Counted from the stretch's first letter, positions 1 to 10,732 are shown. The stretch: DNA of 64,000 nucleotides from Xenopus tropicalis (GCF_000004195.4 NC_030680.2:143368045-143432044), one strand, 5' to 3'. Numbers and translations are program-made. The notes: generated by a model not told the origin, from the letters alone.

Positions 1-540
1 TGGGAATGTGATAGGGACCTTAGATTGTAAGCTCCACTGGGGCAGGGACTGATGGGAATGTGATAGGGACCTTAGATTGTAAGCTCACTGGGGCAGGGAT
101 TGATGGGAATGTGATAGGGACCTTAGATTGTAAGCTCCACTGGGGCAGGGACTGATGGGAATGGGATAGGGACCTTAGATTGTAAGCTCACTGGGACAGG
201 GACTGATGGGAATGGGATAGGGACCTTAGACTGTAAGCTCACTGGGGCAGGGACTGATGGGAATGTGATAGGGACCTTAGATTGTAAGCTCCACTGGGGC
301 AGGGACTGATGGGAATGGGATAGGGACCTTAGATTGTAAGCTCACTGGGGCAGGGACTGATGGGAATGTGATAGGGACCTTAGATTGTAAGCTCACTGGG
401 GCAGGGACTGATGGGAATGTGATAGGGGCCTTAGATTGTAAGCTCACTGGGGCAGGGACTGATGGGAATGTGATAGGGACCTTAGATTGTAAGCTCACTG
501 GGACAGGGACTGATGGGAATGTGATAGGGGCCTTAGATTG
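1..540. repeat. Minisatellite, 51-52 bp unit, about 10.5 copies
   Basis: Head-to-tail copies of a unit containing TTAGATTGTAAGCTC and GGGGCAGGGACTGATGGGAA. The array runs off the left edge. The core matches the 3' tail of an L2-like retroelement that occurs as a single copy at 53845-54017, so the array probably grew from one such insertion. A reverse-strand open frame here repeats every 17 residues because 51 is a multiple of three; it is not a gene. Confidence 0.95.
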
Positions 541-1480
541 AATGTATCAGCACTATATAAAAAATTTCTTGTCTTTCTTAAGACAAGAATTTTTGTTGTA
601 GGCAGTTTATGAATGAAAGCCTCAAGCTCCTTCCAAAAAGACACAAGAGCAGACCATGTAGCTTATTTTTAGAAATGAAACCTGCTTTTCAGTGCTTTAC
701 CCAGGGGGCTCAGCTGTAGATAAGGGTGAGGCTCTAGCAACAAGCCGGACATTCTCAGCAGTCACATCATAGAGACAATCCATAGTTAGGTGAATAATAC
801 TGTTGTACAAGGTACTGTGTACTTCAGATATCTTCTAAAATCCCTTATCATTGGGCTTGTTCTAACTGCCTCCTCTGGCTCAGCCTACCCTCTGGGTATT
901 TTCAGCAATAATCTGTGTGTTTGGTGACCTCTTTACATGCATGGTCAACTATGACCATAATCCTGGACTTTGGTTCCCCTTGGGAAGCAATATTTCCACT
1001 ACCAGTAGTAACTCACAAGTAAGAATAATTGTGTCGAATAATGAAAGGTGCAAAGTTTGCCCCGGTTTAGTAACCCATGACAACCAGTCAGATGCTTCTT
1101 TTCAAACAATTGACCACCAGTTGCTAACTACTGATAGGTTGCCCTGGATTACTAGACCTTATTCTCTAAAAAGTTCTGTCCTTGTCATAAAATACATTAA
1201 ATAGTGTTTGTTCTGCAATGGTTCTCCCTTGGATGAGGCCCATTCCTGTGGATACAAGTCATGACTCTTCAAAGGTAACTCAACATTCTTCCTGCATGGT
1301 GACCCCCAAACATCTTATCTCCTCATTATTGACTCTGCAAAGGGGTTCAGTTGGACCTCAACTTCCTGAAGTCATTTTATTTTATGGCTGACAAATATTG
1401 AGAAATATTCCTCCCCCACCAAAATCCTGTCTGTACTAGACTACCCAGGAACATAATAAACTGGCAACACGACCAACTAC
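541..1480. other. Unassigned non-coding DNA with one degenerate MITE piece
   Basis: No gene or clear repeat in most of this stretch. Around 1044-1165 there is a decayed inverted-repeat element with GTAACCCATGACAACCAGTC and a distant mirrored copy, resembling the better preserved element at 33611-33735. A 95-codon open frame at 917-1204 covers this piece and shows no protein family features. Confidence 0.4.
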
Positions 1481-2824
1481 TACGGTATGGGACCCATTAT
1501 CCAGAATGCTCGGGACCTGGTGTTTTCTGTAATTTGGATCTCCATACCTTAAGTCTACTTTTATTACTTATTATTACAGAGAAAAGGGAATCATTTAACC
1601 ATTAAATAAACCCAATAGGGCTGTTCTGCCCCCAATAAGGGGTAATTATATCTTAGTTGGGATCAAGTACAGGTACTGTTTTATTATTACAGAGAAAAGG
1701 GAATCATTTAACCATTAAATAAACCCAATAGGGCTGTTCTGCCCCAATAAGGGGTAATTATATCTTAGTTGGGATCAAGTACAGGTACTGTTTTATTATT
1801 ACAGAGAAAAGGGAATCATTTAACCATTAAATAAACCCAATAGGGCTGTTCTGCCCCCAATAAGGGGTAATTATATCTTAGTTGGGATCAAGTACAGGTA
1901 CTGTTTTATTATTACAGAGAAAAGGGAATCATTTAACCATTAAATAAACCCAATAGGGCTGTTCTGCCCCCAATAAGGGGTAATTATATCTTAGTTGGGA
2001 TCAAGTACAGGTACTGTTTTATTATTACAGAGAAAAGGGAATCATTTAACCATTAAATAAACCCAATAGGGCTGTTCTGCCCCCAATAAGGGGTAATTAT
2101 ATCTTAGTTGGGATCAAGTACAGGTACTGTTTTATTATTACAGAGAAAAGGGAATCATTTAACCATTAAATAAACCCAATAGGGCTGTTCTGCCCCCAAT
2201 AAGGGGTAATTATATCTTAGTTGGGATCAAGTACAGGTACTGTTTTATTATTACAGAGAAAAGGGAATCATTTAACCATTAAATAAACCCAATAGGGCTG
2301 TTCTGCCCCAATAAGGGGTAATTATATCTTAGTTGGGATCAAGTACAGGTACTGTTTTATCATTACAGAGAAAAGGGAATCATTTAACCATTAAATAAAC
2401 CCAATAGGGCTGTTCTGCCCCCAATAAGGGGTAATTATATCTTAGTTGGGATCAAGTACAGGTACTGTTTTATTATTACAGAGAAAAGGGAATCATTTAA
2501 CCATTAAATAAACCCAATAGGGCTGTTCTGCCCCAATAAGGGGTAATTATATCTTAGTTGGGATCAAGTACAGGTACTGTTTTATTATTACAGAGAAAAG
2601 GGAATCATTTAACCATTAAATAAACCCAATAGGGCTGTTCTGCCCCCAATAAGGGGTAATTATATCTTAGTTGGGATCAAGTACAGGTACTGTTTTATTA
2701 TTACAGAGAAAAGGGAATCATTTTTAAAAATTAGAATTATTTGCTTATAATGGAGTGTATGGGAGATTGCCTTTCCGTAATTCGGAACTTTCTGGATATA
2801 GGGTTTCCGGATCCCATACCTGTA
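1481..2824 (+). mobile_element. TACAGGTATGGGA-family MITE carrying a 113-bp tandem array
   Basis: Starts with TACGGTATGGGACCC and ends with GGATCCCATACCTGTA, giving imperfect terminal inverted repeats. A candidate TA target site lies at the borders. Unique arms of about 85 and 100 bp flank ten tandem copies of a 112-113 bp unit. Other members lie at 13030, 25242, 50019, 55510 and 60935; the first of these has only one unit. No transposase is present, so the element is non-autonomous. The superfamily cannot be fixed from the ends alone. Confidence 0.88.
1565..2722. repeat. 113-bp tandem array inside a MITE, about 10 copies
   Basis: The landmark CAGAGAAAAGGG recurs at 1577, 1690, 1802, 1915, 2028, 2141, 2254, 2366, 2479, 2591 and 2704, a spacing of 112 or 113 bp. 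The one-base difference is in the run of four or five C residues in CTGCCCCCAATAAGGGG. Copies are almost identical, which points to recent expansion or gene conversion. Each unit contains AAGTACAGGTACTG, similar to the host element's own end. Confidence 0.95.
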
Positions 2825-3828
2825 CTGCCACTACTGTTTGTACCAGAATGCCTTCTGCCTTACTGTATTTACACAGCTGGGAGCATTTGGATCTGGCTAC
2901 ACTAGTTGTAATCGGATAAACGACAAATTTCCGTACAAAGTCAGCTGTGCCTTGTCAAGAAATTTGGGTTGAAAAATATAAATAATGGCGTCGTTGGCAT
3001 TTTTCTATAAAGGGATACTAACCATTTTAATATAGTTTATTATTTAAGAAGCAAAACATCAACTTCAATTAGATTTCATTTCGCTTCCAATGATCTGTAT
3101 TGAATGTATATAGGGAAACTGCTTATTTTTGACTTGGTCCCCTGCAAAACGTAAACCCAGGGTTCTACTGTATTTGAGAATTTTTTGAGGATTTTAGTTT
3201 ATAATTTCTTTATTGCGTATAATCTGTATTATATATGTTTTGAATTTTGAGATTTTAGATATAAATAAGGCACAATGTAGCTGCACAGCTTGCAAATGGT
3301 GAGACCAGTCCTTAAATCATCAGTTACCTGTCGAGCTTTGGAATAATCGGGGTACAGTCACTTTAAAGTGATAAGTTCTCCTATAAAATAGTATTGGGGA
3401 GAGCCAAGCCTAGAAGAGGGTTTATCTGGGATAGAAGCGAATGTCCCAAGGCTGATTATTACATAATGCCCTGGTTTCTGGACCACCTTGCCCAGAAATA
3501 ACCTTTAATTCATTACCAATTAGCCTCGTATTTTGACATTTATTTTGTATCTATACAGTATATTGTGAGTGGGTCCCTAAGCTCAGCACAGCAGCACAGA
3601 GCATATCCAATGAAACAGCAGGATAGAAGACGGGGGGCTACTGGGGGCATATTTGGAGGCTCAGATCTTCCCTGCTAAAGGGTTTTGGTTGCCTTGGGCT
3701 GGTACAGAAGCCCAATACACAAGTTGTAGCATTTCTACCCTACTACTTTGATGGGCTTTTGTTTAGTAGCAATTTTCCCCAAATGTCTAATCCAAAAGAG
3801 TTGAGGGAGAGCATTAGTAGTTTAATAG
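2825..3828. other. Unassigned non-coding DNA
   Basis: About 1 kb of AT-rich sequence with no coding signature, tandem repeat or clear element ends. Confidence 0.4.
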
Positions 3829-3836
3829 CAATGAGG

Positions 3837-4508
3837 ACAGTGCCGGACTGGGGCGCCAAGGGCCCACCAGAAAACCCTAGGCCCACTCCCCCCTTCTCTG
3901 TTAACTCACTTTCTTTAATCTTTTCATTACTTTTTTATACATACTATTATCTTCCCTTTCCTCCATTTCTTCTGTTTCTTCTCATATAGAATTGAGTAAA
4001 GGCCATGGGGTAGGCATACAAGGCAAATGGTTTGGTGAGCAGGAGGGCCCACTGACACCTGGGCCCCCCGGGAGTTTTCCTGGTATCCTATTGGGCCAGT
4101 CCGACACCTTTTTGTGCAATTTTCATGCAAGTTATATACTATTATCTATCCTTTCCTCAATTTCTTCTGTTTCTTCTCATATAGAATTGAGTAATGACCA
4201 TGGGGTAGGCATACAAGGCAAATGGTTGGGTGAGCAGGAGGGCCCACTGACCCCTGGGCCCCCCGGGAGTTTTCCTGGTATCCTATTGGGCCAGTCCAAC
4301 ACCTTTTCGTGCAATTTTCGTGCAAGTTTTGTGCAATTTACATACTATTATCTATCCTTTCCTCCATTTCTTCTGTTTCTTCTCATATAGAATTGAGTAA
4401 TGGCCATGGGGTAGGCATACAAGGCAAATGGTTGGGTGACACCTGGGCCCACTGACACTTGGGCCCCCCGGGAGTTTTCCTGGTATCCTATTGGGCCAGT
4501 CCGACACT
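3837..4508. mobile_element. Non-autonomous hAT element, CAGTGCCGGACTGG family
   Basis: Ends are CAGTGCCGGACTGG and CCAGTCCGACACT. The 8-bp sequence CAATGAGG flanks it at 3829-3836 and 4509-4516, as expected for a hAT target duplication (one extra A lies at the left border). The right part is triplicated: the landmark CCATGGGGTAGGC recurs at 4003, 4198 and 4404. Related ends occur at 16656-16924, about 22640-22825 and 41500-41590. There is no transposase; open frames across it follow the triplication. Confidence 0.88.
3940..4506. repeat. Three tandem copies of a 195-206 bp subterminal unit
   Basis: Each copy runs from a pyrimidine-rich stretch (CCTTTCCTCCATTTCTTCTG) through CCATGGGGTAGGC to GGCCAGTCCGACAC. 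Thus each carries its own copy of the element's right terminus, which is a potential source of alternative transposition ends. Confidence 0.85.
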
Positions 4509-4575
4509 CAATGAGGCCCATATCTACTGAAAAGAATAGTGTGGGGTTTTTTTTCTACTGAAAAGACTTGAAAAC

Positions 4576-5022
4576 TAGTGATGAGCGAATCTGTCCCGTT
4601 CCGCTTCGCTGAAAAATTCGCAAATCTTTCAAGAGATTCACAAAACGGAGGAAAATTTGCGAAACGGCGAAAATGTCGCACGGCAAAAAAAATTGTCACC
4701 CGCGACTATTCTTTCGTCGCACGGCTATTATTTTGTCGCCCGCGGCTATTATTTTTTCTAGTGGCTATTATTTCATCGGCTGTGGCTATTATTTCATCAC
4801 GCAGCTATTATTTCGTCGCCCGCGGCTATTATTTGGTCGCGCGGCTAATATTTTGTCGCCCGCGGCTATTATTTTCTTGCCCGCGACTATTATTTTGACG
4901 CGGGCAACAATTTTTGGATGTGCGGCGGATTTTTTCATCCATTTCGCGAAACAATCCGCCAATGGCAAAACGCGGAAATTCGCAGCAAATCCGTGCCTGC
5001 CGAAACATTTCACCCATCACTA
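4576..5022. mobile_element. hAT-type MITE, TAGTGATGAGCG family, with 21-bp internal repeats
   Basis: Begins TAGTGATGAGCGAATCTGTC and ends near CATTTCACCCATCACTA. Flanks are TTGAAAAC (4568-4575) and TTGGAAAC (5023-5030), an 8-bp target duplication with one mismatch. The interior has about ten copies of a degenerate 21-bp unit with the core CGGCTATTATTTTGTCGCCC. Overlapping open frames on both strands here come from the periodic interior. Confidence 0.9.
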
Positions 5023-5030
5023 TTGGAAAC

Positions 5031-6462
5031 CTATTACAGTGCATTTTTATGCCCATTAAGGTAAGATCTCATTAGACTAGAGTTGTAGGTGTAGAATGTA
5101 AAGCCTTGAAGCCCCTGACGTCACTATGCCCAACGGGGGGGGGGGGTGATTAATGGCCCAATATAACAGCAAATGACATTAATTCATTCAGCCAAAAGTA
5201 AAGTCAACCTCAGGCTCCCAGCGCAGAAGGCCCTCTCCAACCCAAGCGGCGGATTTATACCCCGGCATAATATTATGCAATTAATCATATAATATTTACT
5301 GTCTGTCATGCCTTCTGTGTCACCTTTTCGTGCAATTTATTTTTCCTCGAAGTTTTTCAGGCTCTTTACTGTGACAGCTGGAAAATATGTACTTTTAGCA
5401 AATATTTGTTGGAAGCGTTTGAAAACGCAGAATAAAATATTGAGTAATGACAGCGCTCCGTGCTGTGTAATGTACGTGCAAATTTGGCCACATTTTATTC
5501 CTCGCCGTCCAATTAAACTCATGACAAGCTGTAATGTCTCCAAAAATAATAAATAAGAACTGCGCGGCTAAGTATGCCGCTACGGGGCTTTTGGCAGGAG
5601 AAAGGTACCTGGCCAGTCTAAATATATATATAGATTTTAGAGGCTGTGCTCTATCTCTTCCTACAGTTATCATTAATGTGAAGAGGGCAAGGCGCTGCTC
5701 GTTTCCCCGGCGCGTAAACAATAGCTTTATGCCAATAAGTGATGAAAGTCAACTATATACTGGGATGGTGCCGACCATTTGTATAATATATATATTTATG
5801 GCCCGGCTGAAACGAAATGTCACCACCACTTTGCAGTCCACCACATCGTCTTTCATCTTGTACAAGACTGTGTTTTTTTAAAGCTGTCCTCACCTCCAAA
5901 GGGTGGCCAAGATACGGCAGAGCAGGGGCAAAGACTTGGGTTTATGGCGTGTAGTGAGGCACTATGAACTGTAGAGGGAGCCGTGTCTTGGAAAAAGCAC
6001 CAGTACACGCAGAAATGGGGCACTTTGGGACATATCAACATTACTGCTTCCTCGAAAATGCTTCTATTGGCACCTTGGGAAGCAAATTGGACAGACCAGG
6101 TCACAGGAAAGGCACAAAATATTAGAGCAAATTGTTATGGGTTTTACCCACAATGCAACAGTTATTCCTATTATTTCAGAATCATCATGTCCATGTATGA
6201 GAACTGAGGAGGAGCCAAAACAAGGCTAGATGTCTTGGGCCCAAATGGGGGTCCCAGGAGCACCAAGTAAAGGTAAGAATATAGTGTAGGAAAGACACAA
6301 TAATATTTTGCAGCAACATAAGCCAATTAGCCACCACCTAATGACACCTGAAGTCTGCTGTGGAAGGGGTTAGATGTTCAGGGCAATTTGAGAACCTCCA
6401 GTTGCACAGCCCTTTATATTTATAATTGAGGATAATTCTGCTTTGCCCTGGGCACCAACTCT
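5031..6462. other. Single-copy-looking non-coding DNA
   Basis: No gene recognised. A G homopolymer lies near 5138-5147. The part at about 5270-5620 is AT-rich and free of known repeats, with several TAAT/ATTA cores and AATAAA strings, so it could be a conserved non-coding element. Several 60-115 codon frames in 5308-5967 overlap on both strands and lack any family signature. Confidence 0.35.
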
Positions 6463-6665
6463 AAGGGTGAAGACACACTGAGCTACTAGTAGCAGCTACT
6501 TTTTCACAGCTTCTAAACACCAGAAAATCCCCTGCCATAGACAATACTGAGAATTGCCACTGTTGAAACACACGTAGAGACAATTATTAGTAAATGATCA
6601 GCATTGTCTGTTTTAGTAGCCACAAGAAGTAGCTGCTACTAGTAGCTCTGTGTGTCTTCACCCTA
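6463..6665. mobile_element. Palindromic MITE, GGGTGAAGACACAC ends
   Basis: Long inverted arms: GGGTGAAGACACACTGAGCT on the left and AGCTCTGTGTGTCTTCACCC on the right, both followed inward by AGTAGCAGCTACT-like sequence. TAA flanks each end, which would fit the 3-bp TWA target site of PIF/Harbinger elements. Non-coding. Confidence 0.75.
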
Positions 6666-6702
6666 AAAGTTATCAACAATAGCTGCGGTGCTCACCAGTA
6701 TC

Positions 6703-7089
6703 TTAAAGGTGGCCATACACGTGAAGATTCGCCACCAACGGGTGGGCGATATCGGGGAAAATGTAGGCTAATTTGATCGTTTGGCCCTGAGGCCAAACGA
6801 TCAAATTATAACGGCGGCAATGGGGCAGTCGGTGCAGGGACCGCATCAACAAGCCGATGCGGTCCCCTATCCAACTGAATCTTTTAACCTGCCCGATTGA
6901 TATCTGGCCAATTTCAGGCCCGATTGATATCTGGCCAATTTCAGGCCCGATTGATATCTGGCCAATTTCAGGCCAGATATCGGTCAGGTATGGCTGTCGT
7001 TTCTGCCCCTACATGGGCTGATTAGCTGCCGAATTGGTCTAAGGAACCGATACCGGCAGCTACAATCGGCCCGTGTATGGGGACCTTAA
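6703..7089. mobile_element. TTAA-flanked MITE (GGTGGCCATACAC / GTGTATGGGGACC)
   Basis: TTAA is present at both borders (6703-6706 and 7086-7089). The ends are GGTGGCCATACACG and CCCGTGTATGGGGACC. The interior holds nested inverted repeats such as TTTGATCGTTTGGCC with its reverse complement. A 27-bp block with GATATCTGGCCAATTTCAGG is tandemly triplicated at about 6895-6975. Relatives occur at 7740, 27815, 29628, 30855, 32461, 35010, 51666 and 61946. Confidence 0.88.
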
Positions 7090-7739
7090 GTCAAGGTTAT
7101 TATCTGGTAGAAAATAGAGATCGCTACCCTTTTCTTTCTAATTCAGCAAGGGAACTTCTTCTGTACCTCTGTATATTATGCAACTTGAAACCCCAACCAA
7201 AGAACAGTGGCGCTGCAATGTCAGTCCTCCGAGTCTACCTCATAAACTTCCCCAGTGAAGATCTGATATCATCAGTCTAGTCCTGACCCTCTCTGCCATC
7301 ATCCCCTGGGGACTACCCCCTTCTACATCCATGGTTGAGCTGAGAGATGCTTAGTCTAATCCTGATCCACTGCATTGTCATGCCTTAGGAAATAACCCAT
7401 CTAACTCTGGTGGAGCTCAAAGGTGCTGAAGTTGGACCTGACTATCTAGCAAAAACAATGCATGGTGATATATATATATATATATATAGGAAAATAATAG
7501 TAAATCATGTAATGAACTTCCCACTCTTTATCGTTTATCTTATTAGGCACTGTGGTCTGACTTTGCATATGCTAAAAACTATGACCAATAGAGACTTACA
7601 GAGAACCAAACATCTCCTCTCAATGGTTTGGCCAACCTGGAACAAGGAAATGTATCTTCCTGATATCCCTGATATGATATGTAATTCTGCCTGTTTTAAT
7701 GATAACATGCCAAGAGGCATCATAAAGTGACTCTCAGAA
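7090..7739. other. Unassigned DNA with a TA microsatellite
   Basis: No gene recognised. A (TA)n tract lies at about 7469-7488. The 106-codon frame at 7410-7730 reads through the TA tract and has no recognisable domain. Confidence 0.4.
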
Positions 7740-8015
7740 TTAAGGTGGCCATACACTGTAAGATCTGCTCGCTTGGCATGGTCGGCAAGCGAGCGCATCT
7801 TCTCCTGGTGTGCCCACCTATGGGTGAGCGATATCGGGCCTAGGGCCAAACAATCTCATTAAAACTGCAGCACAGGGCATAGGTGCCGTCGGTTCGGGGA
7901 CTGCATCAATGAGCCAATGGGGTCTCCAATCCAACAGAAAAATCAAACCTGCCTGAGTGAGATCTGCCCGATTTCAGGTCAGATGTTGGTTAGCGAGACC
8001 CAACTGAAACTTTAA
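7740..8015. mobile_element. TTAA MITE, internally reduced copy
   Basis: Begins TTAAGGTGGCCATACACTGT and contains the hairpin arms GATCTGCTCGCTTGGC and GCCAAGCGAGC-like sequence. It ends at a TTAA near 8012-8015 without a good right terminus, so the right end is decayed or deleted. Confidence 0.7.
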
Positions 8016-8029
8016 GCTTCTAAAGGTGG

Positions 8030-8368
8030 CCATACACGCACCAATATTATCGTACGAAACCTCGTTTCGTACGATAATCGGTGCGTGTATGGCATGTCAG
8101 CGAGCCGACCGATATCGCAGGAAGCTGCTGAAATCGGTCGGCTCGCCGATCGGCCAAGTTAGAAAATTTTGATCGGGCGCCATAGAAGGCGCCTGACCAA
8201 AATTCTCCCTTCAGAGCTGAATCGGCAGAAGGAGGTAGAAATCCTATTGTTTCTACCTCCTTACCTGCCGATTCAGTCCTGAATGGTGTGTGGCGGATCT
8301 GACAATGTTTCGTGCGACCGACGGTCGTACGAAACATCGTGAGATCGCCACGTGTATGGCCAGCTTAA
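8030..8368. mobile_element. TTAA MITE, second subfamily (ATCGTACGAAAC hairpin)
   Basis: Left end CTAAAGGTGGCCATACACGC, right end CACGTGTATGGCCAGCTTAA. The subterminal arms ATTATCGTACGAAAC and GTTTCGTACGATAAT form a tight hairpin. Its closest relative is at 56077-56417 in opposite orientation. Both copies keep a 96-codon open frame of similar sequence, best explained by DNA-level similarity rather than coding. Confidence 0.85.
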
Positions 8369-8468
8369 AGCACTTGTTCCCGCCTTGTAACTTATGAGAA
8401 CCCTGCCATGTAGGTAAATACTTTGCTTTCTGAAGAACGCATTACATCCTAAATCTACCAGTGTAGGC

Positions 8469-9065
8469 TACTGATTCGCAAATCTTTCAAAAGATTTGCG
8501 AAACGGCAAAAAAATATGTTGCCTGCGACTATTCTTTTGTAGCCCCCGGCTATTCTTTTGTCACCCGCGGCTATTCTTTTGTTGTGAGGCTGTTCTTTTG
8601 TCGCGAGGCTATTCTTTTGTCGCCCGCGGCTATTTTTTGTCGCCCGCAGCTATTCTTTTGTTGCAAGGCTATTCTTTTGTCACCCGCGACTATTCTTTTG
8701 TCGCCCGAGGCTATTTTTTGTCACCCGCGGCTATTCTTTTGTCGCCCGAGGCTATTTTTTGTCACCCGCGGCTATTCTTTTGTTGCAAGGCTATTCTTTT
8801 GTCACCCGCGACTATTCTTTTGTCGCCCGCGGCTATTCTTTTGTCACCAGCGGCTATTCCTTTGTCACACTGCTATTCCTTTGACACCCGCGACTATTCT
8901 TTTTTGACGCGCAACTATTCTTTTGACGCGGGCGACAATTTTTGGATGCCCGGCACATTTTTCTGCAGCGAATTTTTTCATCCATTTTGCAAAACAACCC
9001 GCCAATGGTGAAATGCGGAAATTCGCCGCGAATCCATGCCTGCCGAAACATTTCGCCCATCACTA
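8469..9065. mobile_element. hAT-type MITE, TAGTGATGAGCG family, with a large 21-bp array
   Basis: Flanked by a perfect 8-bp duplication, GTGTAGGC at 8461-8468 and 9066-9073. The right end reads TTTCGCCCATCACTA; about 40 bp near the left end are missing, leaving TACTGATTCGCAAATC. The interior (8521-8930) has about 19 copies of a 21-bp unit with the core GCGGCTATTCTTTTGTCGCCC. The repeat length is a multiple of three, which produces long repetitive open frames that are not genes. Confidence 0.92.
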
Positions 9066-9073
9066 GTGTAGGC

Positions 9074-9866
9074 GCTCTGAATGGAACCATGGGTAAATAT
9101 TACAAGACTGAGCCTCCCCCCTCTGTAACAAACTAGACAACAAAGAAACCAACCTCTCAGACCTTCCTTTGGAAACTTTACCCCGACGAGCATGTGTTTT
9201 CCACATCAACCAATGATGCCGCCCATGTGAGAAACTCATCAATGGATGACACTAATCACCAGGGATATTGGTAGACATACATGGTCAATACATTGAGCCT
9301 CTTGGTTGCCCAGGAGCGTCGGTGGGGGGATCAGTGCCATAGAAACAGAACTACAACAATTGACTAATATAATAAATCTTGCTGTCCGAATCGGGATTAT
9401 CCCTGGGTACAAATATATATCAGGTAAGTGCAATCAACAGAAAGATAAACACAAACACAACTATGGTCTGACTGTTTGGTCTGACAACGTCAACTGTATG
9501 AATGTTTAATGATACGGCCGCTGCACCTACGCCGGCACTTTTTCCTACGCTCATATTGACACAGGCCGACCTTGAGGAAACTGAAAGTCGAATGAATAAT
9601 TAAAAAGCATCTGCAGCTGTCACCTTTGTTGTTCCAATTTTTCATTCTGCTTTTCACACATTACTGGACTCAAACAGGATTCGGTTTTTTTTTTTTTAAG
9701 CGGGTTAATCTTATAATAAATGAGCGGCGGTGGAGCAGCGCCATGTACTGACACGGCACCATGGACACGGGGACAATGGAACGCAAAACAAAACAAGGTT
9801 TCACGTTAAGCTCATTTGACAAGTCTTGAAAATGATTTCCATTGTTGGTTAGAAAGATATGAGTTC
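9074..9866. other. Single-copy DNA; candidate conserved element at 9490-9866
   Basis: No gene or repeat identified. From about 9490 the sequence is AT-rich and non-repetitive, with AATGAATAATTAAAAAGC, GCAGCTGTCA and TTTGTTGTTCC, which resemble homeodomain, E-box and SOX-type sites. This is suggestive of a regulatory conserved element but unproven. Confidence 0.3.
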
Positions 9867-10424
9867 ATTGAAAGGGGAACGCCGGCTCACACAACCCAGA
9901 AACCCCTAATATCCCTATCCCTGTAATCTGTTCCTTCATACAGTAGGAATAAATCCCATGTTTATATGCTGAAATCCAGCTGCAAAACTGTTCTACTCTT
10001 TCTGCATCATTTGAAATCCTGGCAGGGGAGGAGGGACTAAAACACTGATGTTACAAATTGTAACAACTTCTCCACAGCTTACAGACAGCATGCAGGAACT
10101 ACATAACCCACAATGCATTGCACTGGGATGTTCCTTTCCTTATTGACATCACGTGTGCAGCAGGGAATTGTGGGATTGGGAGGAAGAAGGCTGAAGGCTG
10201 GGGACAGGCGACTACTGTTACATTTTATTTGAGTCACAAAGTAGTCAGCCAATCAGCAGGGGAACAGGGGGCAGGTCTTAGGGAACTGTACCAAACCAGA
10301 TTATTATATTAACAATCGTGAAAAGGCTGCATATTTTTGTAACTTATGTAGATTGAAAGGTTGCTTGAAATTATGTTTACTTTTCAAAAAGCTTACGTTG
10401 TGTTTGGGTGAAGTTCCCCTTTAA
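9867..10424. mobile_element. T2-type (Kolobok-like) MITE
   Basis: Ends are TTGAAAGGGGAAC and GTTCCCCTTTAA, matching the TTAAAGG termini of T2 elements with a TTAA target site (one mismatch on the left). A second copy is at 43143-43600. Both contain the same short open frame over the segment around GGGATGTTCC, which drifts out of frame between copies and is not coding. Confidence 0.82.
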
Positions 10425-10732
10425 TAAGAAGTACAGCCTATAAACAGAGTATAAAGATGCATCCTGAAGGGACCAGTGGGGCTATTATATTTTCAAGTGT
10501 CATGTGGATATTTGTCCTTTATCTAGCAGCCCAAGTTCTATTCCTATAGCCACAGATAAGGACAAATAAATGACTCAGCTGAGAAATTCACTGGCTATCA
10601 CCTATGCCCACATATAGGTACCGGTCAGTCTTCGTAGCACCCAGTATTGGGATGGCAAAGTAGATTATCTTATAAGTTTGGCTTTGCTTCATTCCAGGAA
10701 CTTGGTTGGCTTTTTTTATTTCAAGTCTAGAA
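10425..10732. other. Unassigned DNA
   Basis: No gene, repeat array or element ends seen. Confidence 0.35.

Noticed and set aside
277..498. 73-codon frame repeating SLQSKVPITFPSVPAPV
   Set aside because: Periodic reading of the 51-bp minisatellite; no start context or flanking gene structure.
917..1204. 95-codon plus-strand frame
   Set aside because: It overlaps a decayed palindromic MITE and has no domain or splice context.
4578..5059. Overlapping frames of 74-128 codons
   Set aside because: They fall on a hAT MITE with a periodic interior, on both strands.
8496..9011. 171-codon F/R-rich repetitive frame
   Set aside because: It is the translation of the 21-bp array inside a hAT MITE; the period is a multiple of three, so any stop-free unit yields a long frame.
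10118..10312. Short frame whose first 22 or so residues recur at 43394
   Set aside because: Shared because both loci are copies of the same T2-type MITE; the frames diverge through an indel.
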